Source: Saururus chinensis
Lineage: Eukaryota > Streptophyta > Magnoliopsida > Piperales > Saururaceae
Direction of reading: 5' to 3'
Length of the DNA: 64,000 nucleotides
NCBI GenBank assembly: GCA_035235625.1
Contig: CP141143.1
Coordinates: 23,543,092 to 23,607,091, forward strand
This document shows positions 11,343 through 22,276 of the stretch, in pieces. Numbering within the stretch: position 1 is the stretch's first letter; each line of letters opens with the position of its first letter. The translations under genes and the position numbers were made by a program. The notes beneath the pieces were generated by a model. It had not been told where the DNA came from. It was given only the letters and a program-made list of their open reading frames with translations, and searched no databases.

Positions 11343-11726
11343 CATTTCTCCCATTCATCCACCTCAGCCTCAGTTGTGGTTTTTGCTGGCCCAAGAGTAT
11401 TAACCCAGTAGTCAGTCATGTTTCATTTAAGCTTTCTAGATATGATGCAATGTTGTGGAGAAAGATTTACGATATGAAAGCCAATCCGAACTGATCCAGT
11501 AAACATTGTCAATTATTGTAATGTTCGTCCCCCTTTTTCATATGGAAGAAGTTGAATTCAATTGTACAATCGAAAAAATTGATATTTTTAGAGGTATTTT
11601 TTTTGCTAAATGTTGATTAAACTTACTTATTCAATTACCTAATGTGTGTGATAATTAGGTTTTGAGGAAGAAAGAATATCCATTGGCACCAAGTGTAGTA
11701 CATAACGTCATCGAATTCTTCCCCTA
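11343..11726. other. 3' flank of zinc-ribbon copy B
   Basis: Non-coding and homologous to 7259-7641 downstream of copy A, up to the position where a Copia LTR begins in both copies. No other feature seen. Confidence 0.6.
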
Positions 11727-11914
11727 ATTCTAAGGTACCCTGTCAACTCAACCTCACGTCACCGTACACTTATCATCATCCCATGCACCTCCCTGTATAT
11801 TTCTCCCATTATGTATTAGAGGGTTTATCCCGTAGTAGTTCTAAAACTTCTCATTCTGAGGTTATATATATGGTTCTGTACATATTAGAATGTATCTCCT
11901 CTCATTTCTAAACA
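11727..11914 (+). repeat. 5' LTR of the large Copia element
   Basis: Homologous to 39567-39771 and 7642-7829. It runs from about TCTAAGGTACCC to CTAAACA at 11914. The start is eroded, so the left edge is uncertain by a few bases. Confidence 0.75.
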
Positions 11915-11929
11915 TAGAATCAAAGCCAG
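11915..11929 (+). promoter_or_regulatory. Degenerate primer-binding site
   Basis: TAGAATCAAAGCCAG lies directly after the 5' LTR and resembles the TGGTATCAGAGCC sequence complementary to initiator tRNA-Met that plant Copia elements use to prime minus-strand DNA. Confidence 0.55.
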
Positions 11930-12062
11930 TAGCACAAACCAGCCAAGTTTCTCCCTAAGGCTTACCCTCCTTTGTGTGGAAGAGGGAGTGCGAGCCTCCT
12001 CCCACCCCAAACCCTTTTCAGCATTTCTCATCTCCTGCCTGATGTCCTCTCCTTTTCCTGAC

Positions 12063-12715
12063 TGTTGATATTTTTAAAAATAATAAATGAATTTTAATAA
12101 AGAGTTGCACCTTTCGGTAAAGGATTGCATCTCTTAGTATATTTGTGACCTTCATTTATATTGCACCTCTTGGTGAAAGGTGTCCTCCTTTAAATATTGT
12201 GTTTGGGTTGCAACCATTAAGAATGGTTGCATCCCTTTGGTTGTGATGAGATACCGCTTCATAAAGGGACATACCTCTTCATTTTGCACCCCTTAGGAGT
12301 CTATAAATATAGACCTAGGCCTCGGCATTTGCGGAGACAGAAGAAAACACATACTACAATTTTTCCTTATCTTTTGTTCTCCTTTTTCTCTTATGTTTTC
12401 CCTTTTGTTTTTCAAACACAAAGTTCAGCCACATTTTTATACAGTTTCAAAGAGAGGGAGGATTCTTCAACATTGTTAATTAATTACAGTTTCTCAAAAG
12501 CTCTATTGTATCCTGGGAGGAAGTTTGTTGTGCAGCCCGTTAGCAGCTTGGATCTATCCAAGGGGGACAAATAAATACTTAAAGAAAGTTGTACTTGTAT
12601 GTACCTTAGAGCCTGAAAGCTTTGTGTTCATCTGCCGTTCAATGGCCAATTTTTGAATCCGTCTCCAACCCTCATCCGTTGTGAAGATCAATCATCATCT
12701 TCTTAAGACAACTTC
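12063..12715 (+). mobile_element. Remnant of another LTR retroelement within Copia leader
   Basis: 12063-12472 has LTR features: it starts TGTTGA and ends TCAACA, with a TATA-like tctataaatatag near 12300 and poly-T/AT tracts. The next 240 bases (with gggggacaaataaatac) look like an untranslated leader. No TSD was found, so the right border, where Copia gag-like sequence resumes near 12716, is approximate. It may be a truncated element. Confidence 0.5.
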
Positions 12716-13409
12716 TGCAAATTTAAATTCTACCCCTTGCCGCCACGAACACTGACGGCAGTACAATTCCCCTCACCTTCACCCACACATTCCCAACATC
12801 CATTCTTACCCCATCCAACCCCTTGCCCCCCTCCCACAGTTGTCTATCTTTGCACACCAACCTGCCCCAAAGAGTCCTTTGCACGCAAGTAGTTCTCTTA
12901 TGCGCAGGGTACATGAGTCTCTCACTCTCTCTTCACCCAATTGCCTTCCTCGTACTACACCTGCAAGCATCTCCCCTCTAAGCTCTAGCTTCGCCAACTG
13001 CCATGCTCTCCCCTCCCCCCCCTTTTGCCTTCGTTGTCATCCTCACCCCCTGCTCCTACCCACCGTCCCTCTATCACCCCCTCCCACCACCTCAATCCCT
13101 CCTCCATGGTCCCCCAAATCACTACCCCTTCTCACCCTCTTGACCCCTATGTGCTACCCTCCTGGGCACCTTCTCCCTCCCACCACGCACATAGACCATT
13201 ATGGACTCTTCCTCCCCCTCTCCCCCTCTCCCCCAAAACACAACCCTCCTCTGCCCCCTCCCACCAAAGCCCTACCCACCTCCATCGACCTAACCACCAC
13301 TCGCCCTCCCCCTTCTCCTACCAACCCTTTCTCCACCCCCCTCACTGTCCTTGACTTCCTCTCCGACGTCTCCCCATTTGTCACAAGTTCCTTGCCTCCA
13401 AGCTCACTA
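12716..13409 (+). pseudogene. Copia gag fragment 1
   Basis: Proline- and serine-rich sequence without long conserved blocks, ending with LTVLDFLSDVSPFVTS just before the LTR inserted at 13410. After the insertions the continuation is at 24359-24433 (KLTSNTFLYF-like) and then 29455 onward. The assignment rests on its place between the primer-binding site and the protease, and on its resemblance to the N-terminal gag of Ale-type Copia elements. The open frame is partly a by-product of C-rich composition. Confidence 0.5.
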
Positions 13410-14384
13410 TGTCACGCCCCGGTTCTGCCTGACCCGAGCCGAACCCGGTCTAAGGGCCGGTTAGTGCACGGGGGCAACAGAATTTATCATATTATGTATT
13501 GCGGAAGACTTAGGCCCTCTAACGGGCGATTCAACTAATAGAGTAGCGCACCTCACATCCTTTGAGAAAGAGAAATAAGGATAAAGAAGAGGATAATAAA
13601 CTATCATAAATCCTCACACAACCCACATAATAATCAACTCCAGAGCCTACACATGGCTCGAAATCAAAAAAGTTTAGACAAATCTAAGAACAACAGATAA
13701 ACTCGAGCATAATACATAATCCACCATATAATGTTCTCTAAGGTAAACCAAGAGAAAATCAAAAAATAAAGCATCATCAGAATGCCACGAAGGCTAATCC
13801 CATGAGTACCCATGTCGTCCCTCAAATAAGGTGTCCTACACGTCGCACCGTGTAGCCCCAAAACAAATCACAAAAGAGGGGTGCATATAAAACTCAATAA
13901 TGATTTGAAAGCGGTAACATTAATAAAAAAAATCATCACGGCACAACATCATGAAAATTCAGATCCCTAAATGACATAGTATACCCTTTTCTAATCATAT
14001 CCTTACTAAACCCCTACTTATCCATATGTAAAAGATCTAGCATGCACTATAACAAAACGTAGTATTAGCAACACATTTATTAGCGATGTTTAGTTAAGCA
14101 TCGCTAAAAATAACTATTTGTGACGTATAAAAAAGCGTTGCAAAAAAAATGAACTATTAGCGACTCATTTTCATATGTGTCGCTAATAGTCATATATTAG
14201 CGATGCTTAGATTAAAGCATCACTAATAATTCCTCTATTTGTGACTCTTTGTACAATTGTTGCTAAAAGATATATATTATAAATAAAAAAAAGAAAAAAT
14301 AACTATTAAGGACACTTTTCTTAAGCATCACTAATAACTTTCTCAATAGCAACGCTTATACAAAAGCGTCGCTAATTTCTTTTA

Positions 14385-15840
14385 ATTTTTTTAAAATAAA
14401 TTTTAATGAATAAAAAATCTTAAAAAATTGAAATTAGAGGAGAGAGAGAAGACAGGGAGAGAGAGAGGAGTGGGAGAGAGAGAGAGGAGGGAGAGAGGAG
14501 AGGGATAAGAGGAGAGAGATAGAGAGAGGAGAGGGATAAGAGGGAGAGTGGAGAGAGAGGGAAAGAGAGAAGATGGAGAGAGAGGGGAGGGGGAGAGAGA
14601 GGAGAGGAGAGGGAGGAGAGTGAGGAGAGGGAAGAGAGAGAGGAGAGGGAGAGTAATTTTTTTATTAATTTTTATATTTTAAAAATAAAAAAATAAAATA
14701 AAAATAAATACTAATAGTGACGTATAATAATATACGTTGCTAATATAATTTCTTTTAATTCTTTTTTATTTTTTAAAATTATTTTTAAGGAATAAAAAAT
14801 CTTAAAAAATTGAAATTAGAGGAGAGGGAGAGAGAGAGGAGAGGGAGAGAGAGGAGAGGGAGAGAGAGAGAGGAGAGGGAGAGGGAGGAGAGGAGAGGGA
14901 GAGAGGAGAGGAGAGGGAGAGAAGAGGGAGGAGGGAGAAGGAAAGAGAGGGAAAGAGAGCAGAGGGAGAGCAAAGGGAGAAGAGAGCGGAGAGGGAGAGT
15001 AATTTTTATTTTTATTTTTATTTTTAACATAAAAAAATAAAATAAAAATAAATACTAATAGCGGCATATCTCATATACGTCGCTATTAGTATATGTATTA
15101 GCGACGTATATTTATATACATTGCTAATATAATTTCTTTTAATTTTTTAAAAAAATTAATTTTAAGAAATAAAAAATCTTAAAAATTTGAAATTTGAGGA
15201 GAGAGAGAGGAGAGGGAGAGAGAGGAGTGGGAGAGAAGAGGAGAGAGAGAGAGAGGAAAAGGAGAGAAGAGGGAGGAGAGAGATAGAGAGAGGAGGCAGA
15301 GGCAAAGAGAGGAGAGGGAGAGGGAGAGGGAGAGTAATTTAAAAAAATATTATTTTTTTTTAATTTTTTGTTAAATAAAATAAAAATATTTATACTAATA
15401 GCGACATATAATAATATACGTCGCTATTAGTATATGTATTAGCGATGTATATAATTATACGTCACTAATAAGTGTAATATTAGTGACATATATTTATATA
15501 CGTCACTAATATAATTTCTTTTAATTTTTTTTATTTGTTAAAAATAATTTTAAGGAATAAAAATTCTTAAAAATTTGAAATTAGAGAAGAGAGAGAGGAG
15601 ATGGAGAGAGAGAGAGGAGAGGAGAGGGAGAGGGAGGAGAGAGGAGAGGGAGAGAGAGGAGGGTGGAGAGAGAGAAGAGGAGAGAGAGAGAGGAGAGGGG
15701 GGAGAGAGTGAGTGAGTAGTGTAGAGAGAGAGTGAGGAGAGAAAAATATAAACAAATTGTTTTAGCGACACTTATATATAAGCGTCGCTAAATAAGTTAA
15801 TAAGTAGCGACGTATAAATTTCTACGTCGCTACGAGCGTC
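14385..15840. repeat. Tandem array of about 350-390 bp units with GA-rich minisatellites
   Basis: Four related units follow each other. Each has an AT-rich lead (ggaataaaaaatcttaaaaa), a gaaattagagga start, a run of gagagagg-type purine repeats (14437-14655, 14817-15000, 15195-15333, 15582-15740), a gagagtaattttt exit in the first three, and a TAGCGACGTATA/TATACGTCGCTA inverted pair. Open frames here (Leu/Ser/Pro repeats on minus) are composition artefacts. Confidence 0.8.
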
Positions 15841-15859
15841 ACTAATAACTTTTTTTAAT

Positions 15860-16368
15860 AAAAAAAATCGACGCGGGCGAAATTTCCACGCATGGGCAAA
15901 ATTTGGCCCGCATCTTATAACAGCCCCCCTCCCCCTGCTCAACCCACCTCCTCGTATTTCGCCCTGCTGCCTCGCCGCCCGCCTCCTCGCCCCGGCCCAC
16001 CTCCTCCCTTCCGGTCCTCCTTCCGCTGCCGCTCTCCCACCCCCTCCGGTCCCCCATCTCTTCCGGTCCTCCTTCCGCTGCTCCGCCCCGTTCCCCACTG
16101 CCACGCCGCCCCTCCGGCCAAGGCCTCCCATCTTCCGCCGCCCTCCCACCCCCATACCCCTTCTCCCCACTACTGGCCCCCCTCCCCGTATTTCACCCTG
16201 CCGCCTCGCCACCCGCCTCCTCGTCCTCTAGCCCCGGTCACCATTCGCCCATGGCCCGCCTCCTCCCTTCCGATTCTCCTTCCCCCGTAGCCCTCCCACC
16301 ACCTCCGATCCCCCATCTCTTCCGATCCTCCTTCTGCTGCGCCACACCACCCCTCCGCCCAAGGCCTC
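15860..16368. other. C-rich, pyrimidine-biased stretch inside CACTA
   Basis: Low-complexity cctccg/ccccctcc-type sequence on the plus strand, with a related block at 18210-18480 after a G-homopolymer of about 15 (18196-18210). Stop-free frames arise from composition. No protein family recognised. Confidence 0.5.
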
Positions 16369-16379
16369 TGATAAGTATG

Positions 16380-16430
<51 letters not shown>

Positions 16431-17830
16431 GCCTTTTTACCTTATTTACTAGTATATATTAGGTTAATTTAGAGTTAGTTATGGTTTATTTAGATTAAGA
16501 TAGATATTAGTATTTTAGTTTAATTATTAATAATTTTATAGTTATTAGTAGTTTAGATATGTATTTAAACAAAGTTTGGATTTTAATTACATTGTACATG
16601 TCTAAAGGATGATATTTTATATTTTGTAGGTAAAGTACACTTATCGAGGTACTTGGACGATGTTTGGAATAATTAAAAAATAGTCTTGACATGCTTTAAA
16701 GTGATTTGGACAACTTTTCGGAGTTATAAACAAGTTGAAAAGTAATAAGGACATGAAGAAAATCTTAATGAACAAAAATTGGACTGTCCAGAAAAACTGT
16801 CCAAAATGCAGAAACAGTGTAACCGTTCAAACAGGGCGTTTGAAGTATCAAACGGGATAACGTGAATTCGGACAAAAATACAGTATAGGAGTTCAAACAG
16901 GCATGTAGGGCGTTCGAACGGGATAACGTGCACTTTCCTAGTTTTAGCCAATTTTTAATCCTTTTCATATTGGACTTCTTTCTCCGGCTCTTTTGCCTAT
17001 ATAAAGACATATTTGGCTTGAAATTGGTGGATTCCAGTAGATTTTCTGAAGAGAAAAAGGAAGAAGAAGATGGAATAGAACTCAAAGCTTTTAATGTAGA
17101 TTGAAGTGTTTTCTTCTACAATGGAAGGCTAGACTTTTTTTTTACTTAGGAGTTGATGAAGCTATAGATAAGTTTCAGTTTCTTTTCTTTTAAATTTAGA
17201 TCTCAGTTGTGAATGATGACAATTGTATGATAAGGATTTCCTTTTTAATGGAAGAGCTTTTCATGTTTATTCAAGTCTATGTTGATTTATTGTCTTGTAG
17301 ATGATAGATTGATATGGTTTTGATATTTTCATCGATTCTAATTTCTGTGATTTAGTTGAGATGTTCATACAATAGTTTTAATGTTTAGATAATTAATGAA
17401 TTGGATGAGTTATACTAAGATTAGACGAGTCATGCTTATAGCTAGTTTAGTGTAGATGATTCGTGCTATTGTCGAAGATAGTTCATGTCATGAATTTAAT
17501 TAATGATTCTTTCTGAAGTAATTCTAGCTTGTAGCTGAGAATACTTGTTCATATTCACACTAGATTTAGATTAATAGTTAAGGAATTGTTATGGTTTTAT
17601 TGTGGATTCGATTTCCTAAGTAAATTCCATCATATTAATCTCTTGTTTTTAAACTAGTTGATTCCTTTATTTTGCTTAATTTAAGTTTAAGTTCTTTCTA
17701 CTTTTTAATCAGCAAATTCCTCTTTAGATTTAGTAATAATTCATCCGTCCCTGAGGTTCGACAACCCTTAAATAGTTATCCTAGTACAATTACCTTGTAC
17801 ACTTTCAAAGGGTTTAATTATAAACGATCA
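16369..17830 (+). mobile_element. Solo LTR within CACTA, TSD GCCTC
   Basis: 1462 bp from TGATAAGTATG to AAACGATCA, flanked by GCCTC at 16364-16368 and 17831-17835. Near the left end is a (TA)n microsatellite (about 16383-16425). A TATA box (ctatataaag, 16997-17006) fits a plus-sense LTR promoter. The 3' part has cgtccctgaggttcgacaac, similar to the end region of some Tat/Athila Gypsy LTRs (recalled, not checked). No coding domain. Confidence 0.8.
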
Positions 17831-17835
17831 GCCTC

Positions 17836-18165
17836 TCGTCAGAATTATTTCTCATATAACATTACAATGGGCGGATAGTGGGAATCGAACCCGCATCTTC
17901 TCCTTGGCAAAGAGAAATTTTACCATTCGACCATATCAACATTTTTCTTGTTCCTAATATGCAAGAATTATGTCCATACATATATAATATATCATATATG
18001 TATCTCGACCCATTTGTGCATAGTGAAAATAAGAAGGATTCCAATAAAATAATAATTATTGGACATTTTTTTTCATTCAAAATGGTGGCTTTGGTTTGGA
18101 CCCCTCCACACAAGGAACGAAAGAATTAGATTGTGAGACACATTTCAATTCAAAATGAGTCCCCC
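17836..18165 (-). other. Plastid DNA fragment (NUPT) with trnG spacer
   Basis: The stretch from about 17836 to 18165 surrounds a plastid-type trnG-GCC and looks like the plastid psbZ-trnG spacer plus the tRNA. The tRNA identifies the origin firmly; the outer limits are estimates. It lies directly next to the TSD of the LTR at 16369. Confidence 0.6.
17871..17941 (-). pseudogene. trnG-GCC: Plastid tRNA-Gly(GCC) pseudogene
   Basis: Reading the minus strand gives gtcgaatggtaaaatttc, then the anticodon arm tctttgccaaggaga with GCC, then the T-arm gcgggttcgattcccac. This is nearly identical to chloroplast trnG-GCC and unlike the mitochondrial gene. The 5' acceptor strand reads gttgata where gcggata would pair with tatccgc at the 3' end, so the acceptor stem is broken and the copy is probably not functional. 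Confidence 0.85.
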
Positions 18166-19864
18166 CCCAAAAAGAAAAATAAAGAAAAAGTTCCGGGGGG
18201 GGGGGGGGGTCCTCCGCCGCCCTATCACCCGCTCCGGTCCCCCATCCCCCTTCTCCTCACTGCTGCCCCCCTCCCCTTGCTCGTCCCCCTCCCTCCCCCC
18301 TCAACTGGCCCCCCTCCTCTTGTTGCCCCCTCCCCAGCCTAGCCCCCCACCACCCCTGCTGCCCCCTTCCCCCAACTGGCCCCCCCTCTCCCTCCTCTGA
18401 TTTTCAAAGGAGGGGGACGGAGCCAGGGGTTCGGATTCCAGTGCCTCACCGTCCTCCGGCCCCCCGGCACCTCTCCCTTTTTTTAAATAAAATTCAATAT
18501 TAGCGATGCTTTTGAAGAGTCGCTATTTTTTTAAAAAAAAATTACTAGTGACGCTTAAACAATGTCACTATTTAATTTTGATTTAATTATTATTATAATT
18601 TCAATTTAATTTTGATTTAAAATAAAAATTATTTTATTAGTGATGTATAAAAGCGTTGCTAATAATGAATTATTAGCTATCCTTGAATTATACGTCGTTG
18701 ATAAGTTATTTTTTTTAAAAAAAATTATTAACGATGTATACATAAATGTCACTAATAATCCCTTATTAGCAACGCTTATGTATATATGTCACTAATAATT
18801 TATTTTTTTAATTTTTATTTGAAATTGTTTTTCTATTAGCAACGTAAAAAATTGTCGATAATAGCTTATCATTAGCGACGCTATAGACTCTACGTCGCTA
18901 ATAAGATATTATTAGCGACGTATAATATATGTTGCTAATACGCCTTATTAGCGACACTTTTTGTACGCGTCACTAATTGATAATACCAACGACACTTTTT
19001 TTTACGCTTGTAGCGACGTTTATTATACGTTGTTAATAGTCATTAGCGACGCTTATGGGACTATTAGCGACGCATAAATGTGTCGCTAATAGTCTTTTTT
19101 GTTGTAGTGATGCATATAACACATATATCAAATCAGGGCATAAATGATCATGTTATGACTTAGCATCCATCCTACATAAGTAGTGATCCTTATCCAATCA
19201 CAATCAAGCATAATGTCACACATAATCCGCATGAGAAGTGTCTCTCTCACACTTTCTGATCATGCAACCATATCACATAAACCTGCATGATAGTGTCTCA
19301 ATCACACAATTCAAATCATGTATTCATATTACATAAACCTGCATTGTAGTATCTCAATCACACAATTTATATCATGTATTCAAATCACATAAACATGCAT
19401 GGTAGTGTCTCCATCACACAATTCAGATCATGCATTCATATCCCATACATCTATTCCGTAGCTCATTCACCCTGTACGACAAACGTGTCACATACATGAT
19501 ACACAATCATGCATAATAAATCATATCCACATGTGTTACATTATCCCTACACAACCTATGAATTCCTGAGCATAATATGTTCTCGTACACATGCATCATC
19601 AACAAATGGTGAATGACTCCATCAAGGAGTGAACACAATCATTTCCACACAGGCGGAACATAGACCGATTTCTACACAGGAAATATAAAAGGTCGGGGTA
19701 GTCAGCCCCTAAGTCTGCTCACCCTAGACAAACCTAGCTAAGGAATGTCTGAATCTCACATAGAGAACCTAGAGCAGGTGTGTCTGCCCTGAAACATATT
19801 CTCCAGTGGGAAGAGTCCAAATTCCACACAAAAAACCTAGGACATGTGGTAGCTGGTACACAAA

Positions 19865-22276
19865 TGTTGCGCCTCGGGATTATGGAAGCATATAAAATTT
19901 ATTTTCATAAAGATATTTGAGTTTACCCGGGCACGTGACTGGAGTCGCTCGCCTTATGGAATAATATAATAATCATTTCCGCAGGAATCACAGTCCATGT
20001 ACAAACACACAAGAGAAAAATAATGAGAGTTCTTACTCATTTCTATGCGGTTGAAAACCTTTAAATCACATCGATAAAACTCGAAGTAGGCCCTTCTACC
20101 CGCACACTAAGCTTCTTGAGTCTTGCAAAGTCTGGGGGGTGGTGAGTATTTTAAAATACTCAGTAGGGGAGTTTATACTATTAGGCACGAATAAACACAT
20201 GACAGTTTCACAACACATATCATATATAATACTTTTCATAGAACGGGGTGTGTCTCTCACCCAAAACCACCCCTAGAGCTTCTTCCTACGTATTGAAAAT
20301 GCTTCTAGGGTTTGTAACCTCTCACGACTTACTACTAATGTCCCATACATATATTATTAATAGGAATTTGCTGCAGGTACAAAGCAACGACCTCTTACTC
20401 CTCTAAAGATCATCTCAAAATATTTCGTGCTTGTGGATAGAAGAGTCACCCGTGCTCATGGGGCGTAGGGATCTAGAGAGTAGAGAATCTTCCCATGATA
20501 CTCTCTACCCTAGCGTGCATAGCCTTGATATGTGCCCTTCATTAGGGGCTAATCAGGGGTCTTGCCCTTCTTTTTGGGATCATCAGGCTAAAATAGGTAG
20601 CGTGCATCCGATTCCAAGCCGGATTAAAATTGTGCCCTCATCTAGTCAATAGAGCGCTATCGGGGTGCCTAACAATAGCTCTAGACAACCAAAAAACTCA
20701 TGAGTCGCAGACTCATAATCTTGAGTCCTAGACTCATCATCTTGAGTCCTAGACTCATAATCTTGAGTCCTAAACTCATCATCAAAATCTTCAAGAGTTC
20801 CCAGATTCCAAAAAGGGCTATTTTCTTTTAAAATATTTTATCCCAATGTTTACCCGTTTAAAAACCCTAGCTTTGCCTCTACAAGCCATGGGAGCGTCAC
20901 TATCAACAACTACAAAGGCAAAGTTGGTCACTCATTCCAATGAGACAATAACCCCTTCTTTGTCCTGCATCAATGACTCGATCACCATGCTTATAATTCT
21001 TTTAAAAAATAATCTTGAGAATCCTCCTTTCAACAAGGACGAGTCCTCTAAATCCGTCTTTCAAACATACTGTATTCATTCACAATGAAAATAGTGGTGA
21101 AGCTAGTTTGTCTCTATCTCACACGCTCCAACGTGTATAATTTACATCAAATTCCATGGATAAACATTCGATTAAACTATCATATATGAGGCAACCGTGA
21201 AGCATGCAGTACATACAATATATCCGTTTCCAACAGAATCATACATGAGGCAATCAAAAGCATGCAATATATAAAACATATCCACTTCCAACGGCTAATC
21301 ATTCGACTAATCAAATTTACATAATAGAATTGTAAGCATGCGGTATATAATTCATATTCTATCCCAACGATTAATCATTTGACAAATCGAATATATGTGT
21401 AGAAATTATAAAGCATAACTTGAAAATAATCTCTAACGCATAACATGCAAGTGTCATATAATTATTAAGTTAAAAACACAACTAAAGTTCATAATTATGC
21501 CTTAAGAAAAGATAAAGGCCTCTTCCTCGCTCTCCGCACAAGTTTGAAGCCGATACACTGAACACCACGAAATTGGACGTCCACTTATGGGGTTTTGGAG
21601 GTCTCCAACTAGAAAAATAACCCCTCCACGATGTCTGGAATGCACGATTTAGGTAAGAACGCCTCAAGAATGACTTGAATCAGACTTAAAATGAGGGAGA
21701 AATAGAGAAATGAAGTTTGAAGAATGTAGAAGAAAATGAAGAAACGCGGGAGAGGAAGAACTTGAAAACTGGATGCTCTGGACACTATTTATAGAAAAAG
21801 TAGATAGATGTGAGGCTGACACCTGGCATATATTATTCACTACATCATCGATCCTATCCGCTTCGTCGTCAGTCTTATTTTCTACGTGTTGATCCTATCC
21901 AAAATGATATTATTTTATTCAAATAATATCCTAACCTCAAAACGCAATAACTTCCTACCTCAAAGTCAAAATCGCACACACTTATTACCGATGGACTTGT
22001 GTTGATGAGTCCTTCAAAATAAGACCACACATGGGTAGGTCATCCCACACTTTTTATGTCGATCCCGCCTATGTGGCACACTTACCGAGGCCTAACTTTT
22101 GACCTTGGTGTCCGATTCTGGTGTTCTTGGGCTCGTTACGCTCGTCTCTATGAGATCTAACAACCCAAATAAAAACACACCAAAAGTCTACCTCTAGATA
22201 ATTTAAAATCATTAAAAATTCATAAAAAAGTTTTATTAAAGGCATGAAATCTTAAAGGAAATTCGAAATCGTTACA
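19865..22276 (-). mobile_element. Solo LTR (family 1), inverted copy, TSD ACAAA
   Basis: 2412 bp starting TGTTGCGCCTCGG and ending AAATCGTTACA, with ACAAA at 19860-19864 and 22277-22281. It is homologous in reverse complement to the LTR at 8408-10911, including the repeats of the gagtctgggactc type (here about 20700-20790). The uninterrupted site is visible in the sister LTR at 25653-29105 (tggtttgcctttgtgcaccgg, near 27730). No coding domain. Confidence 0.92.

Larger units (their letters stand above)
14045..19109. mobile_element. Non-autonomous CACTA (En/Spm) transposon, TSD ATG
   Basis: Terminal inverted repeats are CACTATAACAAAA on the left and, complemented, CACTACAACAAAA on the right (TTTTGTTGTAGTG, ending at 19109). 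The 3-bp TSD ATG lies at 14042-14044 and 19110-19112. Subterminal zones (14060-14370 and 18490-19100) are packed with TTAGCGACG-type units in both orientations, as expected for transposase-binding motifs of CACTA elements. There is no transposase frame, so mobilisation would need help in trans. The interior holds purine arrays, an LTR, a plastid fragment and C-rich stretches. Confidence 0.92.

Noticed and set aside
12840-13538. 232-aa proline-rich open frame as a real gene
   Set aside because: It runs across the border of an inserted LTR at 13410 and is low-complexity C-rich Copia gag-region sequence.
14785-15771. Leu/Ser/Pro-repeat and Arg/Glu-repeat open frames
   Set aside because: They arise from GA minisatellites read in several frames, with no conserved domain or coding signature.
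15772-16290. Gly/Arg- and Pro-rich overlapping frames as genes
   Set aside because: They are composition-driven frames in C-rich CACTA interior, open on both strands at once.
17871-17941. Functional nuclear tRNA-Gly gene
   Set aside because: The sequence is plastid-type with a mispaired acceptor stem, inside a transposon.
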